This document shows positions 7,533-17,108 of a stretch of 64,000 bases of DNA, one piece after another. The translations under genes and the position numbers were made by a program. The notes under the pieces were generated by a model that was not told where the DNA came from, did not search any database, and worked only from the letters and a program-made list of their open reading frames with translations. Origin of the DNA: Fischerella sp. PCC 9431. Lineage in GTDB: Bacteria > Cyanobacteriota > Cyanobacteriia > Cyanobacteriales > Nostocaceae. Numbering within the stretch: position 1 is the first letter of the stretch; every line of letters starts with the position of its first letter. The stretch spans positions 6,475,506 through 6,539,505 of the forward strand of contig NZ_KE650771.1 of NCBI RefSeq assembly GCF_000447295.1, in the 5' to 3' direction.

Positions 7533-7662
7533 TAAGGCACTTACTCGTAATAAAAGCAAGCGCCGTATTAAATATATTTTGGTCAAGCCCAAAGTAGAGT
7601 ACGCTTTCGCCTCTTGGGCGCGCCTCGACTTAAGGGCATTTTATTATTTGGAGTACTCTTAA
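7533..7662. mobile_element. MITE, family A (diverged copy)
   Basis: TAATAAAAGCAAGCGCCGT followed by AAATATATTTTGG and ending TTTTATTATTTGGAGTACTCTTAA. It shares the left end and core with copies at 11625 and 21076, but its right arm has diverged (TTAAGGGCATTTTATTA), so its long hairpin no longer forms fully. Confidence 0.65.
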
Positions 7663-7781
7663 GTGCTGTGGCGATCGCCTTACATGCCTATACTCGTAAT
7701 CAAAAGGACTACTAATCTATACAAAAGTAATGATAAAAAATACTGGTGGCACGATTGTATACTCATCAGTATTTTGGGTAT

Positions 7782-7952
7782 TTATGCAGTTGGTGGTAAT
7801 TCTGATTCTGGTATTTCAGGTAAGTGTCGAATCAGTTCTCTAATAATGTCGGTTAATGGTCTTCCGGTATGGTGACTATATTTTTCAAGTTTTTCAACTT
7901 CAGATGAAGTCAAATTGATAGTCAAGCGCTTAACAGCCCATTTCTTATTCAT
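7782..7952 (-). CDS. Ribbon-helix-helix protein (CopG-like)
   Basis: This 56-residue protein is too short for most gene finders. VKRLTINLTSSEVEKLEKYS followed by TGRPLTDIIRELIRHL is the beta-strand, helix, turn, helix pattern of the RHH/CopG family, with the strand residues RLTINL contacting DNA. The frame is closed by TAA and no break is seen. Such proteins act as dimeric repressors, often as antitoxins; no partner toxin gene is next to it. It lies between a MITE and a transposase fragment. Confidence 0.65.
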   Translation of the reverse strand: MNKKWAVKRLTINLTSSEVEKLEKYSHHTGRPLTDIIRELIRHLPEIPESELPPTA

Positions 7953-8344
7953 TGCTAGTATCTAATGATGTTAATAACCTTAATTTATACATCGATGAAA
8001 GAAAATTGGAGAAGTTGTGAATAAATAAATATGAAGAAGTTATGAATAAACAAGATGCTACGTCAACTTCTTGAATGTTTTCTATGCAGCATTCATGACT
8101 TGCTCGTCATCCGCTTTCAGACGAAGGCAATAAAGAAGGAGTTTCAGTACCATTACGTTGGGCATCCACAGCTGATGCCATAAACTCCAATACATTACGA
8201 CGTTGAAATTTGAGGGAAGTGACAAGAGTTAACACTCTATGCGATCAAGTCAATCAAATCTGAATCGAGATTATCCGCTTGGAAGCTTGGCTTGTTTTGG
8301 TAGCAACTCGTTACGATGGCATTAGGAATTTATAGTATCTGAGT
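7953..8344. other. Region with a transposase C-terminal scrap
   Basis: Between the RHH gene and the next gene there is no complete gene. On the minus strand 8107-8232 reads as the last 40 or so residues of a transposase (LKFQRRNVLEFMASAV, then PSLLPSSESG), most like IS66-type transposase tails in cyanobacteria. The remainder shows nothing recognisable. Confidence 0.45.
8107..8232 (-). pseudogene. Transposase C-terminal fragment (IS66-like)
   Basis: The stretch RRNVLEFMASAVDAQRNG followed by PSLLP and a stop resembles the end of IS66-family transposases. No N-terminal part or terminal repeats were seen, so it is a relic. Family assignment is tentative because only about 40 residues remain. 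Confidence 0.45.
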
Positions 8345-8614
8345 ATGGCAAAGCAAGATGCTCCACTGACAGGAGAAGCCCTGATTAAAGAAGTCTGTCG
8401 TCGCATTCGAGTCGCCCGCAGCTATTGGGATGCTCATAATAACGCTGCTTGTCGGGGTGAACGCGATCGCGCATTGGCCCTTTACAACACATTGACCAAG
8501 GAAGAAAAAAAGCAGATTCCGCAAGTGTTGCGCGTCTGGCTGCGTTATCGCAGTGAGAAATATTTTGGCGCACATCGAACACCGCCCAAGTCGGCGCGAC
8601 AAAAATCAAAATAG
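8345..8614 (+). CDS. Hypothetical basic protein
   Basis: This 89-residue, Arg/Lys-rich protein (start MAKQDAPLTGEALIKEVCRR) has well-formed helices and a basic tail (RTPPKSARQKSK). No family recognised. Codon use is normal, and an internal HIP1-like site occurs in frame. It is convergent with the LuxR-type regulator at 8709. The basic character would allow nucleic-acid binding; this is inference. Confidence 0.55.
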   Translation: MAKQDAPLTGEALIKEVCRRIRVARSYWDAHNNAACRGERDRALALYNTLTKEEKKQIPQVLRVWLRYRSEKYFGAHRTPPKSARQKSK

Positions 8615-8708
8615 TATCTACCAGAGTCATCGCTTCTGTTGGGTTCACCAGCCGCTTTAAAAAAGCTTTGGATTCATAATTTATGTACGTCACTGCCACA
8701 TAGCAAAA

Positions 8709-9341
8709 TTAAAGCATAATTAAACCCAGTCGCACACCAACAGTAACAGCCTCAGTACGGGTAGAGACACCAAGCTTTTGAAATATAGATGAGAGATGAA
8801 ATTTCACAGTATGTTCGGAAACATGCAGGCTTTTGGCAATCTGTTTATTACCCAACCCAGAACCAAGCAGAACTAAAACTTCTATCTCCCGTGGGGTTAA
8901 GGTTTGGACAGGATTGTCCACCAGTTTTTCACGCCGATAGACCAACTCAATTGCATCTGGGTGCAGCACCACCAAACCACAAGCAACAGCCTCAACAGCA
9001 GCGACAATTTCTGACTCTGTACTGGTATTAGGCAATATACCCCGAACACCAGAACGCAACGCCACCTCTAGATCAATGCGAGCAAGTTCCTCAACAATGA
9101 GGATAAATCTCAACGAGTCTTGCTGCTCATTCAACAGCAGCAATTTTTCCCATACTGATTGTTGAAGATTATTGCCCAAATCTAGCAAGATAACATCAGG
9201 TTGCGATCGCCCAATTTCGCTTGCTAGTGTATCTAAATCGGCTGCACTTGCTACTACTGTCATCAATGGATTGGTAGTGACTACTGCTGATAACCCAGCC
9301 CGCACCACACCAGAAGTAGCAACTACCATCACTCGAATCAT
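8709..9341 (-). CDS. LuxR/NarL-type response regulator with degenerate receiver
   Basis: This 210-residue protein has a receiver-like domain (residues 1-120) and a C-terminal LuxR HTH (LTPREIEVLVLLGSGLGNKQ, then IAKSLHVSEHTVKFHLSSIF). The phosphoacceptor-position Asp54 is present (VILLDLGN). The acidic pair that normally binds magnesium near residues 8-9 (VDD) is replaced by Ala-Thr (MVVATSG), so conventional phosphorylation is doubtful. It is encoded about 240 bp downstream of the HtrA-like gene on the same strand, with a MITE in between; the two may be functionally linked. Confidence 0.8.
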   Translation of the reverse strand: MIRVMVVATSGVVRAGLSAVVTTNPLMTVVASAADLDTLASEIGRSQPDVILLDLGNNLQQSVWEKLLLLNEQQDSLRFILIVEELARIDLEVALRSGVRGILPNTSTESEIVAAVEAVACGLVVLHPDAIELVYRREKLVDNPVQTLTPREIEVLVLLGSGLGNKQIAKSLHVSEHTVKFHLSSIFQKLGVSTRTEAVTVGVRLGLIML

Positions 9342-9364
9342 GTTACTGACCTAGCAGTTTTCTT

Positions 9365-9495
9365 GGGGATCTCGGTGAAAATAAAAAGGAGCGTGCCCTA
9401 TCAAATATATTTTGGCTTAGTCCAAGGATTGATGAGCGTTCCCACCACGTGGGAACGCGAGGGCACGCTCCTTTTTATTATTTGGAAGTGTCTTA
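9365..9495. mobile_element. MITE, variant with different stem sequence
   Basis: It has the same layout and core (AAATATATTTTGG) as the other MITEs, but the stem is AAAAAGGAGCGTGCCC paired with GGGCACGCTCCTTTTT instead of AAAAGCAAGCGCC paired with GGCGCTTGCTTTT. An inner hairpin (GCGTTCCCACC/GTGGGAACGC) is also present. Both arms changed together, so pairing is conserved while sequence is not. Confidence 0.7.
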
Positions 9496-9584
9496 CCCCG
9501 CACCTCAACATAAACCAAAAATTGTTGCCCACCGCGCCAGACTTGTAGTGGTAGTGATTTGTTGGCGTGAGTGTGATTGAGATA

Positions 9585-10514
9585 TTAATCTTCTTTGCTA
9601 GGGCGTTCGCCAACTGTTAGTGTTAACTCAACTAACACCCCACCCCGAACAGCTTGGACTTTCACATTTTTACCAATGCGATCGCTATTATTAAGCAGCG
9701 CCAGCACATCAGCAGTATCACTCACACTCACACCATCCAATGTTACCAGTACATCACCAAGCAATACACCCCCATTCTCTGCCGGTCCAAGCGGTTCTAC
9801 ATTCACAACAATCACTCCACCAGCAGAAGTTAAATTCAGCGTACTTTTGAGGTTGTTTGGTAGGCGTACAGGTTGCATTCCTACACCCAAGTACCCCCGT
9901 GAAATCCTTCCTTTGGCTACCAATTGCTCAACTACTCGATTGACTGTAGCAGTGGGAATAGTCAAAGCCGTACCGCGTCGCCCTGATGTGTTCATACCTA
10001 CCACATCACCAGATGCATCTAGAAGTGGTCCACCTGCAAAACCAGGGTACAGGTTGATATCTGGACGAATAAACTGGTCTATTTTGCCACCACTCATGCT
10101 TTGCCAAGCACCAGTAACAACACTTATAGCACCCATCGCCGCCCGTAAATCACCTTCACTACTTCTTGCTAGTCCCAGTACCAGATGACCAACTTTGAGT
10201 GTTGTCGCATCGCCTATTTTCGCTACAGGAATTTCTACATCTTTTAGTTGAAACACTGCTATATCAGTGCTTGGGTCATGACCTAAGAATTTGACGGGTA
10301 CGGTACGACCATCTGATAAAGTCACGGTGATTTCATCATAGCGCTGAAGCGATTCATCAGAGGTAACAATAATACCATTACGCCAATGAATACCACTTGG
10401 GGAAATCCGTGTACCAGCATTGACTGCGACTACCGCACTTCCAGATTGCTCTACGGTGTCGGCTAAACTGTTGGATAGAGCCAATAATGAGGACATTAAA
10501 TTCTCCTTGCTCAA
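9585..10514 (-). CDS. HtrA-like S1C protein lacking catalytic His and Ser (pseudoprotease)
   Basis: This 309-residue protein has a trypsin-like domain followed by a PDZ domain (about 205-300). The family Asp is kept (D84, DPSTDIAVFQL). The His-containing block reads NGIIVTSDES without His, and the nucleophile block reads GFAGGPLL, with Ala160 where GNSGGP carries the catalytic Ser. There is no signal peptide or membrane anchor. It is therefore probably a binding or scaffold protein, not a protease. The next Met (residue 7) is a plausible alternative start. Downstream on the same strand is the LuxR-type regulator. Confidence 0.8.
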   Translation of the reverse strand: MSKENLMSSLLALSNSLADTVEQSGSAVVAVNAGTRISPSGIHWRNGIIVTSDESLQRYDEITVTLSDGRTVPVKFLGHDPSTDIAVFQLKDVEIPVAKIGDATTLKVGHLVLGLARSSEGDLRAAMGAISVVTGAWQSMSGGKIDQFIRPDINLYPGFAGGPLLDASGDVVGMNTSGRRGTALTIPTATVNRVVEQLVAKGRISRGYLGVGMQPVRLPNNLKSTLNLTSAGGVIVVNVEPLGPAENGGVLLGDVLVTLDGVSVSDTADVLALLNNSDRIGKNVKVQAVRGGVLVELTLTVGERPSKED

Positions 10515-10711
10515 GTTCCTGGATGCTCAGATTGTCACTTTTTGTACGCACTGATGACATCAGAAAAATGGGGAGAATTTACCCTAGAAAAATGGCTAGG
10601 GTTGGATTAAAACGAGACTCTTGTCTCATAGTTTCATTGCAGTTTGATTTCACTGAAAAATAATTCAACCCAATCCCAAACTCGCCATCGCTTTCCACAA
10701 ATTGCGTCGTA

Positions 10712-11518
10712 CCCCTAATTTTGCGCCGGGTGAAAACAGACCAATCTATTATCAATGACTTACCAGATAAAGTCGAGCAAAAACTCTACACTAATTTGAC
10801 GAAGGAACAAGCATCACTGTACGAGGTAGTAGTACTAGATGTAGAAGAGAAACTACAAACAGCCGAGGGTATTGAACGTAAAGGATTAATATTATCAACC
10901 CTGATGAAATTGAAGCAGATTTGCAATCATCCAGGGCAGTTTCTCCAAGATGGTAGCGAATTTTCACCAGAGCGATCGCACAAACTTTCGCGTTTAGTGT
11001 CAATGGTCGATGAAGCGATATCAGAAGGTGAAAGTCTGCTGATATTTAGCCAATTTACAGAAGTTTGCGAACAAATCGAGAAATATCTCAAGCATAACTT
11101 ACATTGCAATACTTATTATTTACACGGGGGTACTAATCGCCAACGTCGGGAACGAATGATTAGTGATTTCCAAAACCCAGAAACAGAAGCATCTGTGTTT
11201 GTGCTTTCCCTCAAAGCAGGTGGTGTGGGGATTACTTTAACCAAAGCCAATCATGTCTTTCACTTTGACCGTTGGTGGAACCCAGCCGTTGAAGACCAAG
11301 CCACAGACCGTGCTTTTCGGATTGGTCAAAAGAAGAATGTTTTTGTGCATAAATTTGTGGCAATTGGGACTTTAGAAGAGAAAATAGACTCCTTGATTGA
11401 AGATAAGAAAAAACTTTCGGCAATGGTAGTTGGTAATGATGAATCTTGGCTCACTGAATTAGATAATGAAGCTTTTAAACAATTAATAGCCTTGAATAAG
11501 AGCAGTATTTTGGAGTAA
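10712..11518 (+). pseudogene. SNF2-family helicase, C-terminal fragment
   Basis: About 265 residues remain of a protein usually over 1,000 residues long. The fragment begins PLILRRVKTDQS and contains helicase motifs V and VI in the C-terminal RecA-like lobe: LSLKAGGVGITLTKANHVFH, then DQATDRAFRIGQ. The entire ATP-binding lobe (Walker A, DEAH) is missing. The upstream 150 bp shows no continuation. It is followed after 5 bp by the first codons of the gene that normally accompanies it. Confidence 0.8.
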
Positions 11519-11523
11519 ATATT

Positions 11524-11607
11524 ATGACTAAATTTAGTCGGACTTGGTGGGGCGATCGCTTTATTAAAGCCTTAGAAGCTTTTACAGATGATAATAGTCA
11601 AAACTAA
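11524..11607 (+). pseudogene. SWIM zinc-finger protein, N-terminal fragment
   Basis: A 27-codon frame, MTKFSRTWWGDRFIKALEAF and a short tail, matches the N-terminus of the SWIM zinc-finger protein that follows SNF2 helicase genes in many cyanobacteria. It stops after a few codons, and a MITE begins 17 bp later. Together with the truncated helicase it shows a decayed SNF2-SWIM locus cut down from both sides. Confidence 0.6.
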
Positions 11608-11624
11608 AAATCAAAACTTGATTT

Positions 11625-11752
11625 AAGGCCTTTCCAAATAATAAAAGCAAGCGCCGTCGCTACGAGCAGAAGGGCGAAAGCGCTGCTCATACTTGGGAAG
11701 GCGCCAAAATATATTTAATACGGCGCTTGCTTTTATTACTTGGAGATCTCTA
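11625..11752. mobile_element. MITE, family A (intact hairpin copy)
   Basis: The element is about 128 bp with long inverted ends: AAATAATAAAAGCAAGCGCC on the left, and GGCGCTTGCTTTTATTACTT on the right. It is nearly identical, in reverse orientation, to the copy at 21076-21205, including the internal stretch GCTCGTAGCGACGG. It has no coding capacity. Confidence 0.8.
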
Positions 11753-12302
11753 AAACAGGACTTACGCAACTGGCACAGGGCGATCACTAACAAGAGTAGA
11801 ATGACCCTAATTCTATAATTTACAATAGGCAATCTAAATTAACTTGCCTTCACTTTTTTAGATGGGAAACCTGCAATGAATGATAGTGAGTGTAAGAGGA
11901 TGTTTGAAAAGTTTTTAGGGGTCAAAATTCATGCTAATCGCCTCAGCATGATCAGGATCATGGCAAGGTAGATAAAAGTAAGCTAACAAAAATATGTAAA
12001 TTTATTTACGTAGCATTTGAGAAGTTTTGCTCCGCTATATTTCCATTCCCAAGGTTGTTTTCAGATGTTTTAAATCTAATTCATTGCTTCGATAAAATAC
12101 GCTTTTTTAGTAATTTTTTGAATTACTCAGCAATTAAATAACAATATATAGAATTTAAATTCATAAAAGTTATAAATTAATAAATTATAACTTTTTTAAT
12201 AACTAAAACATAACCGAACAATATCTATAGTTTAACCATTAGCTGTAAACATCTATATCTATAGATCAATTGTAATAATTTTTCCTAAAAATAAATAAAC
12301 AC
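11753..12302. other. AT-rich intergenic region with a transposase scrap
   Basis: On the minus strand 11938-11990 reads LTFIYLAMILIMLRRLA followed by a stop, resembling the last residues of an IS5-type transposase. The rest (12000-12300) is AT-rich and should contain the promoter of the large gene at 12303. TTTAACCATTAGCTGTAAAC at 12231-12250 loosely resembles a cyanobacterial Pho box, which would suit a phosphoesterase gene, but the match is weak. Confidence 0.35.
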
Positions 12303-15300
12303 ATGATTGTTAGCAAAAACCAAGGATATCTACTAGGTCTGATACTAGCAACAGCCTTGAGTGCAAATATACAATCAGCTAGTGCTCGGACTACCAGTCC
12401 TGTTGGTAACTTAAAAGATGGTACAGCTCTATTACCCACAGGCCAGATCATCACACCCGCAGCAGCACCAGGCTCAACTTTTGCTCCTTTAGGCACAGAG
12501 TTACGTGAAGATGATAATGCTGATGCTGCGGAAGCTGTAACTACTGCCCTCAGTCCTGATGGTAAAACTTTACTGGTACTGACAAGCGGTTACAACCAGA
12601 ATTTTAAGGATGAAAAGACTGGTGAAACTTTTACCTATCCTGTGCTAGACCCATTAACAGGGAAACCAAGTACCGTAAAAACACCAAAGGCAGAATGGGT
12701 ATTTGTTTATGATGTCAGTAGTGGTAAGTTAATTAAGAGACAACAACTCAATATTCCTAATACATACAATGGTTTAGCTTGGGCGCCAGATGGTAAGCGC
12801 TTCTATGTATCAGGTGGAATAGACGATCGCATCTATGTTTACGCTTTCAATGGCAAAGAATATACACCAGATGCTCCCTTTATTTTGCTTGGTCATAATT
12901 CTAACCAAAATGATCCTTTTCCGAAATATGATGGTGGTCTGTTAAAAGATACACCAGCAAAATCGATAGCCACAGGAGCAGTTGTAGCAGGTATTGCTGT
13001 TAGTCAAGACGGTAAAACTTTAGTAGCTGCTAATTTCGAGAACGACTCAATTTCAATAGTTAATACTACTAGCCGTCAGATAACTCACGAAATTAAGTTT
13101 TTTGTCCCTGGTAGTAAAGAAGCTACAGGGGAATTTCCCTTTGATGTAGTTATTCAGAATACAAAAAGTGGTGCAGTTGCCAAAGTCTTCGTTACCAGCC
13201 AACGCGATAATGAAGTACTTGCTATTGACATTGGTTCTGGGACAATTACTCGTATCCCTGTAGGTGATCAGCCTAACAAAATGCAGATATCACCTGACCA
13301 AAGTCGCTTGTACGTGGCTAACGGTAATAGTGATTCGATTTCTGTCATTAATACAAGTAACAATAAAGTTATTGAGAATATATCCCTATCTCGTGCTGGT
13401 GACAAATACAAAGGTGCAAATCCAAACTCCCTAGCTCTCAGTCGAGATGGAAATAGGCTTTATGTTACCTTGGGTGGAGAAAATGCTGTTGCTGTTGTAG
13501 AACTACGAAATCGTTGGGTGATTGGACGCATTCCCACTGGTTGGTATCCTAACTCTGTGAGTGTCAGTCGAGATAGTGGCAAACTTTATGTTGTCAATGC
13601 TAAGAGCAGTTCTGGCCCTAACCCTTCAAATAGCCGGACAACGCCAGCAGGACAAGCACGTAACACCACTTTTAGAAATGAGTATAACTGGGCTTTAGAA
13701 AAAGCTGGTATTTCAGTGATTCCAATTCCTAATCGAGCGAAGTTAGCTGCACTTTCAGTACAGGTATACAAAAATAATGGTTTTGACAATCGTCGGCCAG
13801 ATCCGATGATGAACTTTCTTCAGAAAAAAATCAAGCACGTCATTTATATAGTTAAAGAGAATCGTACCTACGACCAAGTACTTGGTGACTTGCCAATTGG
13901 TAACGGCGATCCAGAACTGGCTCTATTTCCACAACGCATTTCGCCCAATCATCACAAACTTGCCCTTGACTTTGTTACCTTTGATAATTTTTACGACAGT
14001 GGTGAATCTAGTGGCGTTGGTTGGAACTGGTCTACCTATGCTCGGACAACAGACTACACTGAAAAAACCCAGTCAGTTCTTTATGGTAACGCCGGATTTA
14101 ATGGTCTAACCTACGACTACGAAGGAACTAATCGCAACACCATCCTTAACTTAGAACAGACTTCACCTCAACCATCACCAGTAACTACCCGCGTCACTGG
14201 AGTTATAGATCCTTCTGGTAGTTCCTCCATTTTGCCTGGAAACACAGATGTGAATGCTCCAGAAGGAGATGGCGAACTAGAATCTAATGCTATTGGTGGT
14301 TATCTTTGGGATGCTGCATTACGTGCTGGGAAGAAGGTACGCAATTATGGTTTCTTTGTTGATAGTATCTACTACAGCACTGATCAAGCCGATGCGACAA
14401 AACCCATTGCTAATCCTGATCCTGGCAAACCACCTTACATTCCCATCTCAGCAAAACCTGCTGCTGACAAAATTCCCCAAGCTCCAGTTGGCAAGGCTGT
14501 ATTGCAAGATAAAACTGATATTTATTATCGGGGATATGACCAAAAAAACTCCGACATTTATCTATACAACGAATGGGCTAGGGATGTTGAGGAGAATGGT
14601 TTACCTGACTTAATGCTAGTGCGTCTGGCTTATGATCACTTTGGTGAGTTTGATAAAGCAGTAGCAGGACTAAATACTCCAGAACTGCAAATGGCAGATA
14701 ATGACTATGCAGTAGGCTTACTGGTGGAAAAAATTTCCCGTATGCCAGAGTGGAAAGAAACAGCCATTTTTGTGATTGAAGATGACTCCCAAAACGGCCC
14801 TGATCACGTCGATTCTCATCGTTCTCTAGCCTACATTATCTCACCCTACACCAAACGGGGTGAGCTTGTTAGCACTAATTACAACACTGTTAGTATGTTA
14901 CGGACGATGGAGGACTTGTTAGGTATTGGTTATCTTGGTATGAATGATGCCAATGCTGAACCGATGTCAGATGCTTTCACAAAAAATCCCAATTTTGCTC
15001 CTTACATAGCGGTTGTACCAGGTAACTTGTGTGCTAGTCCTGTAGACCCAAATCTAGTACCAGCCTGCAAAGACTCAAATACACAGAAGACAGCAGCTAT
15101 ACCTATTCTTCGCGATCGCAAGTGGTGGGCTAAAAAAACTCAAGACTTCAATTTTAGAGTTGAAGATAAGTTAGATCCCGAAGAATTCAACGAAATTCTC
15201 TGGACAGGAATTAAGGGCGATCGCATTCCTTACCCAGAAGAACGCACTCGTGCAAACTTGCGGACAAACCGCACTCAACTTTTGAAGCTTTGGCAATTAA

Positions 15301-15335
15301 GTGAAAGCAAGCTTTCTGCTGAAAATCACAAATAA
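12303..15335 (+). CDS. Secreted YncE-like beta-propeller / phosphoesterase fusion
   Basis: This 1,010-residue protein begins with an N-terminal signal peptide (hydrophobic residues 9-22, then SASA). A beta-propeller of YncE type follows (about 75-480), with repeated phrases such as SPDQSRLYVANGNSDSISVI and SRDGNRLYVTLGG. The C-terminal part (about 510-960) is a phosphoesterase of the phospholipase C/acid phosphatase superfamily, with the motif VKENRTYDQVLGD, a central SGVGWNWSTYART and FVIEDDSQNGPDHVDSHRS. It probably acts outside the cytoplasmic membrane on phosphorylated substrates; the real substrate is unknown. A strong hairpin follows the stop. Confidence 0.85.
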   Translation: MIVSKNQGYLLGLILATALSANIQSASARTTSPVGNLKDGTALLPTGQIITPAAAPGSTFAPLGTELREDDNADAAEAVTTALSPDGKTLLVLTSGYNQNFKDEKTGETFTYPVLDPLTGKPSTVKTPKAEWVFVYDVSSGKLIKRQQLNIPNTYNGLAWAPDGKRFYVSGGIDDRIYVYAFNGKEYTPDAPFILLGHNSNQNDPFPKYDGGLLKDTPAKSIATGAVVAGIAVSQDGKTLVAANFENDSISIVNTTSRQITHEIKFFVPGSKEATGEFPFDVVIQNTKSGAVAKVFVTSQRDNEVLAIDIGSGTITRIPVGDQPNKMQISPDQSRLYVANGNSDSISVINTSNNKVIENISLSRAGDKYKGANPNSLALSRDGNRLYVTLGGENAVAVVELRNRWVIGRIPTGWYPNSVSVSRDSGKLYVVNAKSSSGPNPSNSRTTPAGQARNTTFRNEYNWALEKAGISVIPIPNRAKLAALSVQVYKNNGFDNRRPDPMMNFLQKKIKHVIYIVKENRTYDQVLGDLPIGNGDPELALFPQRISPNHHKLALDFVTFDNFYDSGESSGVGWNWSTYARTTDYTEKTQSVLYGNAGFNGLTYDYEGTNRNTILNLEQTSPQPSPVTTRVTGVIDPSGSSSILPGNTDVNAPEGDGELESNAIGGYLWDAALRAGKKVRNYGFFVDSIYYSTDQADATKPIANPDPGKPPYIPISAKPAADKIPQAPVGKAVLQDKTDIYYRGYDQKNSDIYLYNEWARDVEENGLPDLMLVRLAYDHFGEFDKAVAGLNTPELQMADNDYAVGLLVEKISRMPEWKETAIFVIEDDSQNGPDHVDSHRSLAYIISPYTKRGELVSTNYNTVSMLRTMEDLLGIGYLGMNDANAEPMSDAFTKNPNFAPYIAVVPGNLCASPVDPNLVPACKDSNTQKTAAIPILRDRKWWAKKTQDFNFRVEDKLDPEEFNEILWTGIKGDRIPYPEERTRANLRTNRTQLLKLWQLSESKLSAENHK

Positions 15336-15346
15336 GTCTTCTGAAA

Positions 15347-15385
15347 ACAAGTAACAAGGATGAATTTTTCATCCTTGTTACTTGT
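15347..15385 (+). terminator. Strong 18-bp stem-loop after the phosphoesterase gene
   Basis: ACAAGTAACAAGGATGAA (15347-15364) pairs perfectly with 15368-15385 around a 3-base TTT loop. The stem lies 12 bp after the stop codon and 53 bp before the porin start. It lacks a T run behind it, so it may act in both directions only weakly, or serve as an mRNA stabiliser. Confidence 0.6.
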
Positions 15386-15437
15386 AAATGCTGATATAGC
15401 TTCAGATTGTAAAAGTGTGAGGAGATCAAGTTAATCA

Positions 15438-17108
15438 ATGAAAATTAATGTGAGGATATTTATACTCGCTAGCTCTGCTATTGGTATAATCTTAATGACT
15501 GCAAATACAGCTTTTGCAGCAGATCAGCAAGTAAAAATAAATAACCAAAGAGAAGAAATTCAGAAAAAAGATTTTCCTTTAGTTTCTAATCAAAAATTAG
15601 AAATCACGAATAATTTTGAAAATAGTGACAATAACCCGATGGCTCAGGTGACATCAGTTTCTCAGTTTTCTGATGTCCAACAGACAGACTGGGCATTTGG
15701 CGCATTACAATCTTTGGTAGAACGCTACAGTTGTATTGCTGGCTATCCTAATGGAACTTATGGCGGTAATAGGACGTTGACACGTTATGAATTTGCTGCT
15801 GGTTTAAATGCTTGTCTTGACCAAATTAATGAATTAATTGCTACTAATACGACAAACTTAGTAACCAAAGAAGATTTAGCAACCATACAAAAGCTACAGG
15901 AAGAATTTGCTGCGGAACTGTCAACTCTACGGGGTCGTGTGGATACAGTAGAAGCACACACTGCCGAATTGGAAGCAAATCAATTTTCTACCACAACCAA
16001 ACTGCAAGGACAAGTTATTGTTGCTTTAACTGATGTTTTAGCAGGAAATAGGGTAAAAGGGGAAGAAATTGAAGATAAAAATACAGCTTTAGGAGCGCGA
16101 TCACGTTTAGAATTTGTAACTAGCTTCTCTGGTAAAGACACACTCTTCACAAGACTTCAAGCTTCTAATATCAAAAATCCAGAACTTGGCACACCAGAAG
16201 GAAAATTCTTTTTTACAGAAGGAGAAGAAGAAAGTACAAATGATGTCTTACTTGATTCCTTGTGGTATAAATTTCCTTTAGGAGAAAATACTTCTGTGAT
16301 CGCTATTGCCAATGAGGGTGATGCAGAAGATATTACTGAAACCATTAACCCTTTTGATGGAGATGGCGCATTTGGTGCTTTGTCAAGGTTTGGCACTCGT
16401 AACCCAATTTACTATCAGGTAAATGGAGCAGGACTGGGAATCTCCCATAAATTCACTGAAGCTTTGGAACTGAGTCTAGGCTATTTAGCAGAAGATGCTA
16501 ATGATCCAGAATCAGGGGATGGTTTGTTTAACGGGCCCTATGGTTTGCTAGCGCAGCTAACGATTGAACCAAGCGAAAACTTGGAAATTGGCTTGACATA
16601 CATCAATTCTTACAAAAGAACAACAGATACGGGGAGTAATGCAGCTAATTTGAATGTAGTATCTCCTTTAGGAGTAAACCTCGCTGACGTACCATTCTCT
16701 AGCAATTCCTATGGTGTAGAAGCATCCTTCCGTGTTGCTCCCAAAATCACCTTGGGTGGTTGGGTTGGTTATACCAGCAATCGTACCTTATCCACATTGG
16801 AAGGTAGAGTTGACCGGGGAGATTTCCAAACCTGGAATTATGCTGTTACTCTTGGAATTTCTGACTTAGGTAAGCAAGGAAACTTGGCAGGATTGATTTT
16901 TGGTATGGAGCCAAAAGTTACCAATTCCAGTATTAGGGAATTACCTGAAGACAAAGATACTTCCTATCACATCGAAGGTTTTTATCAGTATCAATTGACA
17001 AATAATATCACGATTACACCAGGCGTAATTTGGCTAACAGCACCTGATCATAACTCTAATAACAACGATATAGTAATTGGTGCAGTGAGAACCACCTTAA
17101 GCTTCTAA
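15438..17108 (+). CDS. SLH-domain iron uptake porin (OprB-like)
   Basis: This 556-residue outer-membrane protein has a signal peptide (residues 1-27, ending AFA), an SLH domain (about 75-125: FSDVQQTDWAFGALQSLVER, GYPNGTYGGNRTLTRYEFAA) that binds cell-wall polymer, and a coiled coil (about 135-185). A carbohydrate-selective-porin-type beta barrel runs to the C-terminal Phe (TTLSF). It matches the cyanobacterial iron uptake porin family. An AGGAG-type site (GTGAGGAGATC) precedes the ATG. Placed after a secreted phosphoesterase, it suggests nutrient uptake at the cell surface. Confidence 0.9.
   Translation: MKINVRIFILASSAIGIILMTANTAFAADQQVKINNQREEIQKKDFPLVSNQKLEITNNFENSDNNPMAQVTSVSQFSDVQQTDWAFGALQSLVERYSCIAGYPNGTYGGNRTLTRYEFAAGLNACLDQINELIATNTTNLVTKEDLATIQKLQEEFAAELSTLRGRVDTVEAHTAELEANQFSTTTKLQGQVIVALTDVLAGNRVKGEEIEDKNTALGARSRLEFVTSFSGKDTLFTRLQASNIKNPELGTPEGKFFFTEGEEESTNDVLLDSLWYKFPLGENTSVIAIANEGDAEDITETINPFDGDGAFGALSRFGTRNPIYYQVNGAGLGISHKFTEALELSLGYLAEDANDPESGDGLFNGPYGLLAQLTIEPSENLEIGLTYINSYKRTTDTGSNAANLNVVSPLGVNLADVPFSSNSYGVEASFRVAPKITLGGWVGYTSNRTLSTLEGRVDRGDFQTWNYAVTLGISDLGKQGNLAGLIFGMEPKVTNSSIRELPEDKDTSYHIEGFYQYQLTNNITITPGVIWLTAPDHNSNNNDIVIGAVRTTLSF

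Noticed and set aside
7623-7711. Short frame GILLFGVLLSAVAIALHAYT running out of the MITE
   Set aside because: Membrane-like but only about 25 residues, starting inside the MITE; no identifiable gene.
12231-12250. Pho-box-like sequence upstream of the phosphoesterase gene
   Set aside because: Only one half matches the TTAACC consensus well; kept as a remark, not as a feature.
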